Shown here: piece by piece, positions 7,140 through 15,432 of the stretch
How the letters are laid out: each line of letters opens with the position of its first letter
Numbering within the stretch: position 1 is the first letter of the stretch
Assembly (NCBI GenBank): GCA_046726435.1
Contig: JBKPAM010000030.1
Coordinates: forward strand, 1 to 26,874
Source: AC-32 sp046726435
GTDB lineage: Bacteria > Actinomycetota > Thermoleophilia > Gaiellales > Gaiellaceae
Direction of reading: 5' to 3'
Length of the DNA stretch: 26,874 nucleotides
The notes under the pieces: model-generated
Seen by the model: only the letters and a program-made list of their open reading frames with translations
Database searches by the model: none
What the model was told of the DNA's origin: nothing
Made by a program: the position numbers and the translations under genes

Positions 7140-7454
7140 ATGGTCGTCGAGTACATCCGCTACACCGTCGTCGCCGAGCAAGCCGAGGCGTTCGAGAGCG
7201 CGTACACGCGTGCCGGCACTCTGCTCGAGCAGGACGAACACTGCTTGGCCTTCGAGGTTGCGCGTGGCGTTGAGGAACCCCAGCACTTCATCGTCCGCAT
7301 CGAATGGGATTCCCTCGAAGGACACGAACACGGCTTCCGAGCGTCGCCGCACTTCCGCGAGTTCTTCAACGCCGTGCAGCCGTTCTTCCGGGATATCGAC
7401 GAGATGAAGCACTACGAAATCCGGCGCGGCGGAGCGGCCCCCGATGGCAAGTGA
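7140..7454 (+). CDS. Antibiotic biosynthesis monooxygenase (ABM)-like protein
   Basis: The ATG at 7140 follows a clear GAAGGAG ribosome binding site and gives a 104-residue protein. It starts MVVEYIRYTVVAEQAEAFE and has HCLAFEVARGVEEPQHFIV and HFREFFNAVQPFF, the ferredoxin-like ABM fold in which two beta-alpha-beta units dimerise. ABM proteins include cofactor-free monooxygenases of polyketide quinones, haem-degrading enzymes and many of unknown role. The divergent TetR gene and the shared palindrome suggest that this gene is induced by a small molecule. A hydrolase gene follows 60 bases downstream with its own ribosome binding site and could be co-transcribed. Confidence 0.85.
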   Translation: MVVEYIRYTVVAEQAEAFESAYTRAGTLLEQDEHCLAFEVARGVEEPQHFIVRIEWDSLEGHEHGFRASPHFREFFNAVQPFFRDIDEMKHYEIRRGGAAPDGK

Positions 7455-7514
7455 CGCTCGGCCGCCCTTCGATAGGGTCCGGTTGACCTTCACCCGACCG
7501 AAGGGGAGTTTGGT

Positions 7515-8357
7515 ATGGCGTCGATTTCCGAGCGGGAGAAGCGGGAGGTCGAGGCGGCCAACGCCTCTGGCAACACACCGGTCGTCTTCGTCCACGGCCT
7601 CTGGCTGCTGCCGAGCAGCTGGGCGAACTGGGCGGACTTCTTCAAGCAGGCCGGCTATGCGCCGCTGACGCCGGACTGGCCAGACGATCCGGAAACGGTT
7701 GAAGAGGCGCGGGCGAACCCGGACGTCCTGGCCAAGAAGACCTTGAAGCAGGTCGCCGATCACACCACCGAGGTCATCAATGCCTTGGACAAGAAACCGG
7801 CGGTAATGGGGCACTCGACCGGGGGCCTGCTGGCGCAGATGCTCGCGGGCCGGGGCCTCTCGGCGGCCACGGTGGCGATCGACCCCGGAGTCTTCCGCGG
7901 CGTTCTGCCTCTGCCGGCCTCGGTGCTCAGGGGAGTGGGCCCGTTCCTGGTCGACCCGCGCACCCGCGGCCGCGCGATCACGCTCACCTTCGACCAGTTC
8001 AAGTACAGCTGGGCGAACGCGCTGGACGAGAAGGAGGCGAAGGAGCTCTACGACACGTTCCACGTCGCCGGCTCCGGGATCTCTCTCGTGCAGATGGGCA
8101 ACGCGAACCTCAACCCGTGGACAGAAGCGAAGGTGAACACGACGAACCCCGACCGCGGTCCCCTGCTGATCATCGACGGCGAGAAGGACCACACGGTGCC
8201 GTGGGCGATCGCGAACGCCGCCTACAAGCGGCAGAGGCACAACCCCGGCGTGACCGAGATCGTGAAGATGCCGAACCGAGGCCACGCCCTCACGATCGAC
8301 CACGGCTGGCGCGAGGTCGCCCAGACGGCGCTCGACTTCGTCAAGCGGTTCACCTAA
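7515..8357 (+). CDS. Alpha/beta-hydrolase
   Basis: A 280-residue soluble hydrolase starts at ATG 7515 with AGGGGAG as ribosome binding site. The oxyanion region is VVFVHGLWLLPSSW, the nucleophile elbow is GHSTGG with Ser101, the acid is Asp225 in DGEKDHTVP and the base is His257 in NRGHALTID, so all three catalytic residues are present. It has no signal peptide. The closest familiar relatives are general alpha/beta-hydrolases annotated as non-haem chloroperoxidase-like or lipase-like; the substrate cannot be read from the sequence. It lies 60 bases after the ABM-like gene and may belong to the same TetR-controlled unit. Confidence 0.88.
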   Translation: MASISEREKREVEAANASGNTPVVFVHGLWLLPSSWANWADFFKQAGYAPLTPDWPDDPETVEEARANPDVLAKKTLKQVADHTTEVINALDKKPAVMGHSTGGLLAQMLAGRGLSAATVAIDPGVFRGVLPLPASVLRGVGPFLVDPRTRGRAITLTFDQFKYSWANALDEKEAKELYDTFHVAGSGISLVQMGNANLNPWTEAKVNTTNPDRGPLLIIDGEKDHTVPWAIANAAYKRQRHNPGVTEIVKMPNRGHALTIDHGWREVAQTALDFVKRFT

Positions 8358-8577
8358 CACGAGGCGTTCCGCCGGCTCTGCGCCGCCGCGAAGAGGACGT
8401 GCGGGCGACTGCGCTTGGATTGTCTCGATCCTCCGCATCCCGATCGTCGTCGAGCGCGCGCTGAAACCGGAGTCTGCCACACCATCTTCAAGGCCCAGCC
8501 GCGCCCGGATGGCCACGCGGTCGGACGTGGAACTCCACACGAGGGGGTGGCATGATCGTGATCGGAGGGGGCGCGGA

Positions 8578-9018
8578 GTGCCGAAGCCGGTTGGAATCAA
8601 CCACATCGCCCTAGAAGTCGGCGACCTCGAGGAGGCGCTCGCCTTCTGGGAATCGATCTTCGGCCCGCTCGAGCTTCGCAGCGAAATTGGGAGGACCGCC
8701 TTCATCGACATGGGCGATCAGTTCATCGCAGTCGTCGAGGGGCGCAGCCAACCGCGCGACCAGGCGCGCCATTTCGGCCTCGTCGTCGACGATAAGGAGG
8801 CCGTGCGCGCCCGCCTCGATGAGCTGGGCATCCGTGTCTTCGGGGAGATCGGGCTCGACTTCTATGACCCGTGGGGAAACCTGGTCCAGGTGGTCGACTA
8901 TCGCGACGTCCAGTTTCTGAAGACGGACGAGGTATTGCGCGCACAAGGTCTCAAGGGGCTCAAGAAGCCGGAGCGCGCCCGCGAGGAGCTGCGCGCCAAA
9001 GGCATCAGGTCCAAGTAG
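8578..9018 (+). CDS. VOC (glyoxalase/bleomycin resistance) family protein
   Basis: The GTG at 8578 has GGAGGGGG about 7 nt upstream, which makes it better than the ATG at 8509 with no ribosome binding site. The 146-residue protein starts VPKPVGINHIALEVGDLEE, with His9 as a probable metal ligand, then has RHFGLVVDDKEAV, and ends its single VOC domain with YDPWGNLVQVVDY. The Glu usually found in the last metal-binding position (N-L-V-E) is Gln here, so metal binding may differ. A lysine-rich helical tail of about 30 residues follows the domain. It is single, and the convergent permease gene ends 17 bases away. Substrate unknown. Confidence 0.88.
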   Translation: MPKPVGINHIALEVGDLEEALAFWESIFGPLELRSEIGRTAFIDMGDQFIAVVEGRSQPRDQARHFGLVVDDKEAVRARLDELGIRVFGEIGLDFYDPWGNLVQVVDYRDVQFLKTDEVLRAQGLKGLKKPERAREELRAKGIRSK

Positions 9019-9035
9019 CCGGTGACTGTGATTCG

Positions 9036-9842
9036 TCAGGCGTCCCGCGTGATCGTGCGCCACGCACCGAGGCCGAGGGCGAGCAGCATCCAGACGCCAA
9101 GGACGGTGATGATTGCCGTCAGCGACATGCCCAGGCGGCCGGGTGGGGCGCCGTTGAGGAGCTCCTTGGGCGCGAGATGCCAGAGGGCGAGCCCGAGGAT
9201 GGCTTCGGCGCCGACGCCGGGGTTGTGTAGGCGCTGCACGACGGGGGTGACGAGGAGCTGGAGCGCGGCGAGGATGCCGAGCGTAGTCGCGCGGGAGCCG
9301 AGCAGGGAGGCGAGGCCGAGCGCGAGCAGGAACATCACGGTCACGTAGAGCTCGAGCCACAGTCCCGACTCGATCATCAGTGCGGTCGAGGGTGTTCCCC
9401 GCGACCCAGGCACCAGCTGGCTCAGGGCTGCGATGGCCGCGAAGGCGAGCGCGCTGAGCGGGAGCAGCAGGATGAGGCCGCCGGGGATGCGGGCGGCATA
9501 GAGCTGCCAGCGGGGGCGGCCGGTGACGACGAGGTTGCGGAAGCAGCCGCCGGCGAGGTCGCACGCGCCGGCGCTGGCGCCGATCAGCACGGCGGCCACG
9601 GTCGCCAGTTGGGTGAGCGAGTAGATGCCGTCGTCGAAGTGGCTCAGGCCACCGATCAGCTTGTGGTGGGTCGGGTCGGTGGCGTGCAGGATCGCGACGA
9701 TCGCAAAGGACGCCACGGTCGCGCCGACCGTGACGCAGAACGAGGCGATCATCAGGCCGCGGCGGGTGGCGAGCTTGAGGATCTCCGCTCGGACGAGCCG
9801 CGGCCCCCGGGGCCGCCGCGTGGGGAGTGCGAGGGTGGTCAT
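9036..9842 (-). CDS. ABC transporter permease (ABC-2 type)
   Basis: The ATG at 9842 overlaps the stop of the ATPase gene in an ATGA arrangement. The 268-residue product has six hydrophobic segments: about 32-52, 80-100, 118-140 (after the basic RNLVVTGRPRWQLY), 158-180, 183-200 and 240-262. The N-terminal RPRGPRLVRAEILKLATRR motif and the first helix after it are typical of ABC-2 permeases that pair with a separate ATPase. It is the membrane half of an exporter; drugs, lipids or peptides are common substrates. The divergent two-component genes next door suggest control by an envelope signal. Confidence 0.85.
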   Translation of the reverse strand: MTTLALPTRRPRGPRLVRAEILKLATRRGLMIASFCVTVGATVASFAIVAILHATDPTHHKLIGGLSHFDDGIYSLTQLATVAAVLIGASAGACDLAGGCFRNLVVTGRPRWQLYAARIPGGLILLLPLSALAFAAIAALSQLVPGSRGTPSTALMIESGLWLELYVTVMFLLALGLASLLGSRATTLGILAALQLLVTPVVQRLHNPGVGAEAILGLALWHLAPKELLNGAPPGRLGMSLTAIITVLGVWMLLALGLGAWRTITRDA

Positions 9843-10771
9843 GCTGCTTCTCCCAGTCGGGTTGTGATCTCGAGGAACTGCTGTTCGAGCGAGGCGCGCT
9901 GGAGCTGGAGCCGGTAGAGGTCGAAGCCGGCGTCGAGGAGGATGCGGGCGATCTCCGCCGTCGATGTGCGCGCGTCGTCGCCGGCGAGCTCGACCAGGAG
10001 CCCGCCGTTGTCCTCGTGGACCGCGTCGACGTCGGGGCGCAGGCGCAGCAGCAGGGCAGCGCGCGCGGGATCGGCGCACTCGACCCGCAGCCGGGTGGCG
10101 GTGCCGGCGGTGAGCTCGGCGACTCGGCCCTGGAGGACGACTCGGCCGCGGTCGACGATCGCAACCTGGTCGCAAGTCTTCTCGACCTCATCGAGCAGGT
10201 GCGAGGAGAGCACGACGGTGCGTCCCTCGGCGACGAGCGCGCGGATCAGCTCGCGCAGCTCGAGCATGCCGGCCGGGTCGAGCCCGTTCATCGGCTCGTC
10301 CAGGATCAGCAGCTCGGGGTCGGCGATCAGGCAGGCGGCAATTCCGAGCCGCTGCCGCATCCCCATCGAGTAAGTGCCGACGCGGTCGTCGGCGCGCTCG
10401 GTCAATCCGACCCGCTCGAGCGCGGCTTCGATTCGTCCGTGCGCCTCCGGCTCGCGCGCGGCGGCGAGCGCCCACAGATTCTGGCGACCGGTCAGGTGGT
10501 GGTGGAAGCGCGGCTCGTCGACGATCGCGCCGACGCGCCCGAGCGCCCTGCGCCGCCCGGCGGGCAGCTCGAGCCCGAGCAGCTTCATCGCGCCGGCGGT
10601 CGGCTTGGTCAGCCCGAGCAGCATCCGGATCAAGGTCGTCTTGCCGGCGCCGTTGGGACCGAGGTAGCCGAACGCCGTCCCGCGCGGCACGCGCAGCTCG
10701 ACATTGCTGACGACGGTTGCCGCGCCGAAGCGCTTCGTCAGCCCCTGGGTCTCGACTACGTCGGCGTCCAT
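9839..10771 (-). CDS. ABC transporter ATP-binding protein
   Basis: The ATG at 10771 gives 310 residues; an upstream Met at 10828 is in frame, but the domain starts at MDADVVETQGLTKRFG. All nucleotide-binding motifs are present: Walker A GPNGAGKTT (38-46), signature YSMGMRQRLGIA (about 134-145), Walker B LLILDEP (154-160) and the switch His in LSSHLL. The last 90 residues form the C-terminal domain common in ABC-2 exporters of the CcmA/BcrA type, ending SLEQQFLEITT. It is translationally coupled to the permease gene. Divergent kinase and regulator genes begin about 140 bases away, an arrangement often seen for regulated drug or peptide exporters. Confidence 0.93.
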   Translation of the reverse strand: MDADVVETQGLTKRFGAATVVSNVELRVPRGTAFGYLGPNGAGKTTLIRMLLGLTKPTAGAMKLLGLELPAGRRRALGRVGAIVDEPRFHHHLTGRQNLWALAAAREPEAHGRIEAALERVGLTERADDRVGTYSMGMRQRLGIAACLIADPELLILDEPMNGLDPAGMLELRELIRALVAEGRTVVLSSHLLDEVEKTCDQVAIVDRGRVVLQGRVAELTAGTATRLRVECADPARAALLLRLRPDVDAVHEDNGGLLVELAGDDARTSTAEIARILLDAGFDLYRLQLQRASLEQQFLEITTRLGEAA

Positions 10772-10846
10772 GCGGTCGAGACTAGTGCCGGTTCTGAGTG
10801 ACGACCTCGGCCGAAGAGTCGAAATCACGCTCAGCCAGAGAGATGA

Positions 10847-10878
10847 GGTTCGTCCGCGGGTTCATCCGTTCGCATGAG
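10847..10878. promoter_or_regulatory. Candidate regulator site in the ABC exporter / kinase intergenic region
   Basis: GGTTCGTCCG (10847) and GGTTCATCCG (10859) are direct repeats 12 bases apart. The second runs into ATCCGTTCGCATGAG (10864-10878), which recurs with one change before the MMPL gene at 12808. It lies between divergent transcription units, so it could be a binding site for the NarL-type regulator, but that is inference. Confidence 0.3.
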
Positions 10879-10912
10879 GCGACCCGCGAGGGCGAGGAGT
10901 AGCGTGCGCGGC

Positions 10913-12069
10913 GTGAACCTCCGCGAAGTCGTGCCCGCTCGCCTGCGACCGCTCGCTTGGGATACGGCGCTCGCGGTCGCGATGGCGATCGCCGGCTTCA
11001 CCGCGGCATCCACCCACCATGGGAGCGCAGCGGCAACGGGCCTGCTGTTCGTGCTGGCTGCCTTCGGGACGCTGCCGCTCGCCGTCCGCCGCCTGTATCC
11101 AGTGCCCGTGCTCGCCGTCGTGGTGGCGGTCGCGGCGATCGCGGGGTTTGGCTACGACGGCTGGTGGCCGTTCGCCGCCATCGTTGCGCTCTACACGGTG
11201 GCTGCGCACTGCCCACGGCGGACGGCCATCGTCGCCGACGCTGCCACAGTGCTCGTGCTCGGCGCCGCAATCATCCATCTGGTCGATTGGAGCCCGCTCG
11301 GATGGGACGACTTCGCCGTCGTCGTGGGCCGTGTCGCGCTCCTTCTCGTGGCCTGGCTGCTCGGCGACAACCTGCGCACCAGGGGGCCTACCTGCGAGCG
11401 GTGGAGGAGCGCGCGGCGCAGCTCGAGCGCGAGCAGGAGGCGAACGCGCGCCGCGGCGCAGCCGAGGAGCAGGCACGGATCGCGCGCGAGGTGCACGACG
11501 TCGTCGCGCACAACCTCAGCGTGATCATTGTGCAAGCGACCGCGGCCGACGAGGTCTTCGCCTCCGACCCGGACGATGCGCACCGCGCGGTGCGCACGAT
11601 CGGCCGCACCGCCCGGCAGGCCCTCGACGAGCTCCGCCACGTCCTCGGCAGCATGGGCGAAACCGGCCTCGCACCGCAGCCGACCCTCGGCGGACTCGAC
11701 GGCCTGCTCGAGCAGGTACGGGCGGCAGGCCTCGCAGTCGAGCTCGAGATCACCGGCAAGCAACCGGAGCTGCCGCCCGCGCTCGAGCTCTCCGCTTATC
11801 GGATCGTGAAGGAGGCACTCACCAACACGCTCCGCCACGCCGGCGCAGAGCGCGCCGTGGTGAAGCTCTCCTTCGATCCGGACGCGATGATCGTCGAAGT
11901 CTCTGACGACGGATCCGCCCCGCCAGCCCGAAACGGCGGCAACGGGCGCGGCCTGATCGGCATGCGCGAACGCGTCGCGACCTTCGGCGGCAGCCTCGAC
12001 GCAGGCCCCGACTCAGTAGGCGGCTTCCGCGTCACCGCGCGCCTGCCGCTCCCGGCGGCGCGACGATGA
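10913..12069 (+). CDS. Sensor histidine kinase (DesK/HPK7 type), interrupted by a frameshift
   Basis: The N-terminal part, in one frame, has six hydrophobic segments (about residues 15-155 from the GTG at 10913) ending LLLVAWLLGDNLRTR. The rest continues one frame over with a coiled coil (AVEERAAQLEREQEAN), a HisKA_3 H-box REVHDVVAHNLSVI, the N-box EALTNTLRHAG and the G-boxes VSDDGS and GRGLIGMRERV. The frames join if one G is added to the run of five G at 11382-11386, so a single base is missing there by mutation or by sequencing error. GTG 10913 follows a GAGGAG sequence; the in-frame ATG at 10874 is an alternative. The stop overlaps the regulator start (ATGA). The sensor would read a membrane signal and probably controls the divergent ABC exporter. 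Confidence 0.82.
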
Positions 12070-12753
12070 CCATCCGGGTTCTGTTGTGCGACGACCAGGC
12101 GCTCGTCCGTGACGGGTTTCGGATGATCCTCAACGCCCAGGAGGAGATCGAGGTCGTCGGCGAAGCCGGCGAGGGCGCCGAACCGGTCGAGCTGACCAAA
12201 CGGCTACTGCCGCACGTCGTGCTGATGGACGTGCGCATGCCCGGCATGAACGGAATCGACGCAACCCGGCGCATCAGCGCAAGCGGCGTCGAGAGCCGCG
12301 TCCTGATCCTCACCCACCTTCGACCTGGACGAATACGTCTACGAGGCGCTGCGTGTGGGCGCGAGCGGCTTTCTGCTCAAGGACGTGACCGCTGCGCAGC
12401 TGGTCGAGGGAGTGCGCGTCGTCGCCGCCGGCGAGTCGATGCTCGCCCCGACCGTCACCCGCCGCCTGCTCGAACGCTTCGCCGGCAGTCTCCCCGGCGG
12501 CGAGGAGCGAACACCTCCCTCGCTCGCCGTCCTGACCGAGCGAGAGCGGGAGATCCTCACCCTGCTCGCGAACGGTCTCTCCAACGCCGAGCTCGGCGCG
12601 CGCCTCTACCTGAGCGAGCCGACGATCAAGACCCACCTCTCGAGCATTTTCCGCAAGCTCGGCGTGCGCGACCGCGTCCAGGCCGTGATCGCAGCCTACG
12701 ACGCCGGCCTCGTCGAGCCCGCGCGGCGCCCGAACCGCTCGCGCATCTCCTGA
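12066..12753 (+). CDS. NarL/LuxR-type response regulator, interrupted by a frameshift
   Basis: The receiver domain starts MTIRVLLCDDQALVRDGF, with the phosphoacceptor Asp55 in VVLMDVRMPG. The reading frame breaks after RVLILT: bases 12313-12315 are three C where two would restore the frame, after which the next frame reads FDLDEYVYEALRVGASGFL, LKD, and a complete LuxR HTH (LTEREREILTLLANGLSN, then IKTHLSSIFRKLGV). So the gene carries one extra base by mutation or by sequencing error. If real, only an unphosphorylatable or truncated protein would be made. It overlaps the kinase gene by 4 bases. It most likely binds near the divergent ABC operon and perhaps before the MMPL gene. Confidence 0.82.
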
Positions 12754-12807
12754 GCCGACACTCCAACGACTCGACCGTCCGAACGGACGAGCGCCCCGCT
12801 GCAAACG

Positions 12808-12822
12808 ATCCGTTCGTATGAG
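12808..12822 (+). promoter_or_regulatory. Repeat of the motif found before the kinase gene
   Basis: ATCCGTTCGTATGAG matches ATCCGTTCGCATGAG at 10864 in 14 of 15 bases. An inverted half (CGAACGGA, 12781-12788) lies 20 bases to its left, making an inverted repeat with TCCGTTCG. The site is about 100 bases before the MMPL start and could bind the NarL-type regulator encoded just upstream. Confidence 0.28.
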
Positions 12823-12924
12823 CAAGGCTCCCGACCTCCGGCCGAGGCTGCGGCCTGACACGTCGCCTAGCCTCGAACGCATCCTCGAGGCCGCACTCGG
12901 AGAGAGCGCAGAAAGGCGGAACCG

Positions 12925-15108
12925 ATGCGACACGCAGCCCCCCAGCTACTCCGTCGAACAGGCGCGGTAACGGCGATCGGCCGCTGGAGCGCCCGGCACC
13001 CGTGGCGAGCGATCGCCCTCTGGCTCGCGTTCGTGGTCTCCTGCGTGGGCGCGCTCGCCCTCACCGGATCGAAGACGCTCCAGAACGGCGCAGTCGGCGA
13101 ATCGGCGCGCGGATACACGCTGCTGGACAAGAACCACGTTCGCGGCATCCCGCAGTTCGACTACGCGTACCTGCACAGCGATTCGGTGCGAGTCGGCGCG
13201 CCTGCGTTTCGCTCGGCGATCGCGGACGTCCGCGCACGGATGGGGCAAACGCTTCGAGCTCCGGTCACCGTGCGCGTGTCGGCGACCGACCACTCCGCGC
13301 TGCTCACGGCGCGCGCGACTCAGGAGTTCGGCGTGGTCAAGACGGTGCTGGACCGCGCAGCGCGAGCCCATCCCCAGCTCACGATCGGCGGGGACGGTCC
13401 CGGTAGCGGCGGTGCCACCAGCTCGAACAGGGACCTGCACAGGGCGGAGAAGCTCGCGCTGCCGGTCACGCTGATCGTGCTGCTGTTCGCGTTCGGATCG
13501 GTGGTCGCTGCGCTCGTGCCGCTGCTGGTTGCGCTGACCGCGGTCGTCGCGACGTTCGGTTCGCTCAGACCGATCAGCCACCTGGTCGCGCTCGACAGCA
13601 GCGTGAAGACGATCGTGCTCCTGATCGGGATGGCCGTCGGCGTCGACTACGCCCTCTTCTACGTGATCCGATCGCGCGAGGAACGCCGGCGAGGCCTCTC
13701 GTCCCACGAGGCGCTCGCGCGCACGGCCGCCACGTCGGGCCGGACGGTCGTGATCGCAGGAACGACAGTCGCAATCGCGATGGCCGGCCAGTTCGTGATC
13801 GGGTCGGCGATCTTCAACGGGATCGCCGCGGGCACGATCACGGTTGTAGCTTGTGCGGTGGCCGCCTCCCTCACCGTGCTCCCGGCCGTGCTCGAGCTGC
13901 TCGGGCCGCGGCTCGACCGCGGCCGAATCCCCTTCCTCCCGCACCTGCGCACGGACACGAGCACGTCGCGGTTCTGGCCGGCCGTGATCGCGCGCGTGCT
14001 GCGCCGCCCGGTGGTGTCGTTGCTCCTCGGTGCCGGCCTCCTGGTTGCGCTGGCGATCCCGGCGCTCCGTCTGCACGTCTCCGAACCGGACTCCGACACG
14101 CTCAAGCCGCGGAGCGACTCGGCACTGCTTGCACGGATGCAGGCCGAGTTTCCCAGCACGTCGGCGCCGGCCGCAGTCGTGGTCAGCGCCCCACCCGTTG
14201 AGCAGCCGCGCGTCCGGCGCGAACTGAAGAACCTCGAACGTCTCGCGGCCGCGCGCGGGGTCGCGCACCCACCATTCGCCGTCAACAGGAGCGACGACGG
14301 CTTGACGACGGCGCTCGCGCTCCCGCTCACGGGTCTCGGAAACAACCAGGCCAGCCGGAACGCGATCCATGTGCTGCGCACTCAGCTGATCCCGCAAACG
14401 CTCGGTCGGATCCACGGCGACGAGACGGCGGTGACCGGGACGGTTGCCGAGGACGTCGACTTCACCCATCAGGTCAAGCACGGGATGCCGTACGTGATCG
14501 CGTTCGTGCTCGCGCTCGCGTTCGGGCTGCTGCTCGTCACGTTCCGTTCCGTCGTCGTGCCGCTGAAGGCCATCGTCCTGAACCTGCTCTCGGTCTCCGC
14601 TGCCTACGGCGTCCTCGTCCTTGTCTTCCAGCACCACTGGGCGCAGGGCCTGCTCGGATTCCACTCCGACGGGGCGATCATCGCCTGGCTGCCGCTCTTC
14701 CTCTTCGTCGTGCTCTTCGGCCTTTCGATGGACTACCACGTGTTCATCCTCAGCCGTATCCGCGAGGCGTACGACGAGGGGATGAGCAGCGACGATGCCG
14801 TCCGCTACGGCATCACGCGCACGGCCGGGGTCGTCACCAGCGCGGCGCTCGTGATGGTCGGCGTCTTCTCGATCTTCGGCACGCTGACAGAGCTGGACGT
14901 CAAGCAGGCCGGCGTCGGTCTCGCGGCCGCCGTCCTCATCGACGCGACGATCGTCCGGGCTGTCCTGCTCCCCGCGTCGATGAAGCTCCTCGGCGACTGG
15001 AACTGGTACCTGCCCCGTTGGCTCGACCGACGACTACCAGGCACGAACATCGAACCGAGTGAAGCGAAGGTAATCGGCGCACCGGCTCCGGCGACAACCT
15101 CCGACTGA
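12925..15108 (+). CDS. MMPL-family (RND superfamily) exporter
   Basis: This 727-residue membrane protein starts at ATG 12925 (AAAGGCGGA upstream). It has the two-fold MMPL layout: a first helix at about 27-48, an extracytoplasmic domain (about 50-175), five helices at about 178-320, a connecting segment, a second single helix (about 358-378), a second external domain and five final helices. The paired proton-relay motifs are GVDYALF with Asp241-Tyr242, and GLSMDYHVFILSRIREAYDEG (Asp603-Tyr604, quoted in part), as in MmpL proteins. Family members use the proton gradient to export lipids, siderophores or drugs. The length is normal for actinobacterial MMPL. The kinase-regulator pair upstream may control it. 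No lipid-synthesis gene lies nearby, so the substrate is open. Confidence 0.93.
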   Translation: MRHAAPQLLRRTGAVTAIGRWSARHPWRAIALWLAFVVSCVGALALTGSKTLQNGAVGESARGYTLLDKNHVRGIPQFDYAYLHSDSVRVGAPAFRSAIADVRARMGQTLRAPVTVRVSATDHSALLTARATQEFGVVKTVLDRAARAHPQLTIGGDGPGSGGATSSNRDLHRAEKLALPVTLIVLLFAFGSVVAALVPLLVALTAVVATFGSLRPISHLVALDSSVKTIVLLIGMAVGVDYALFYVIRSREERRRGLSSHEALARTAATSGRTVVIAGTTVAIAMAGQFVIGSAIFNGIAAGTITVVACAVAASLTVLPAVLELLGPRLDRGRIPFLPHLRTDTSTSRFWPAVIARVLRRPVVSLLLGAGLLVALAIPALRLHVSEPDSDTLKPRSDSALLARMQAEFPSTSAPAAVVVSAPPVEQPRVRRELKNLERLAAARGVAHPPFAVNRSDDGLTTALALPLTGLGNNQASRNAIHVLRTQLIPQTLGRIHGDETAVTGTVAEDVDFTHQVKHGMPYVIAFVLALAFGLLLVTFRSVVVPLKAIVLNLLSVSAAYGVLVLVFQHHWAQGLLGFHSDGAIIAWLPLFLFVVLFGLSMDYHVFILSRIREAYDEGMSSDDAVRYGITRTAGVVTSAALVMVGVFSIFGTLTELDVKQAGVGLAAAVLIDATIVRAVLLPASMKLLGDWNWYLPRWLDRRLPGTNIEPSEAKVIGAPAPATTSD

Positions 15109-15132
15109 AGACGAAGCGAAAGGAGCGAACAC

Positions 15133-15432
15133 GTGAGGGCAAACGCACCCGAGATTCACGCGAAGTACGTCCTCGCCTACGAGTCCGCCGATGACGTGGT
15201 CGCGAAAGCGCCGATTCACTTCCCGGCCCACTGGGCCCGCTGCCTCGAATTCCACGAGCGCGGCACGCTGCTGATGGTTGGGACTTTCGCCGATCCGCAG
15301 GCCGACGGTTCGATGGCGATCTTCACCACCCGGCAAGCAGCCCAGGAATTCGTCGACGGCGACCCCTTCGTTCAGAACGGCGTCGTCCGCAACTGGAGCA
15401 TCCGTGAATGGAACGAAGCCCTCGCCAATTAG
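15133..15432 (+). CDS. YCII-related (YciI-like) protein
   Basis: A 99-residue protein begins at GTG 15133 with a strong AAAGGAG site 9 bases upstream. It contains HFPAHWARCLEFHERGTL, MVGTFADPQADGSMAIF and EFVDGDPFVQNGVV, ending NWSIREWNEAL. This is the YCII fold, a small alpha-beta dimer with a conserved His (in the HW-x-R-x-L segment) and Asp (in GDPF) thought to form an active site. Function is unknown apart from a few dehalogenase-like relatives. It lies 24 bases after the MMPL gene and is probably co-transcribed. Its stop overlaps the stop of the convergent permease gene by 3 bases. Confidence 0.88.
   Translation: MRANAPEIHAKYVLAYESADDVVAKAPIHFPAHWARCLEFHERGTLLMVGTFADPQADGSMAIFTTRQAAQEFVDGDPFVQNGVVRNWSIREWNEALAN

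Noticed and set aside
8358..8577. Possible gene in the gap between hydrolase and VOC genes
   Set aside because: Short frames without family features or ribosome binding sites; only the VOC promoter region is expected.
6870..8711. 613-codon open frame on the minus strand
   Set aside because: It runs antisense to the ABM-like, hydrolase and VOC genes, which have ribosome binding sites and family motifs; long antisense frames are common at this GC content.
8611..10191. 526-codon minus-strand frame across the VOC gene, permease and ATPase
   Set aside because: It is out of frame with the permease and ATPase, whose transmembrane segments and Walker motifs are clear.
12818..12970. 50-codon frame MSKAPDLRPRL... 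before and into the MMPL gene
   Set aside because: No ribosome binding site, overlaps the MMPL start, and its ATG lies within the repeated motif seen also before the kinase gene.
12946..14739. 597-codon open frame antisense to the MMPL gene
   Set aside because: Composition is Arg/Glu/Asp-rich with no domain pattern; the plus-strand MMPL motifs are complete.
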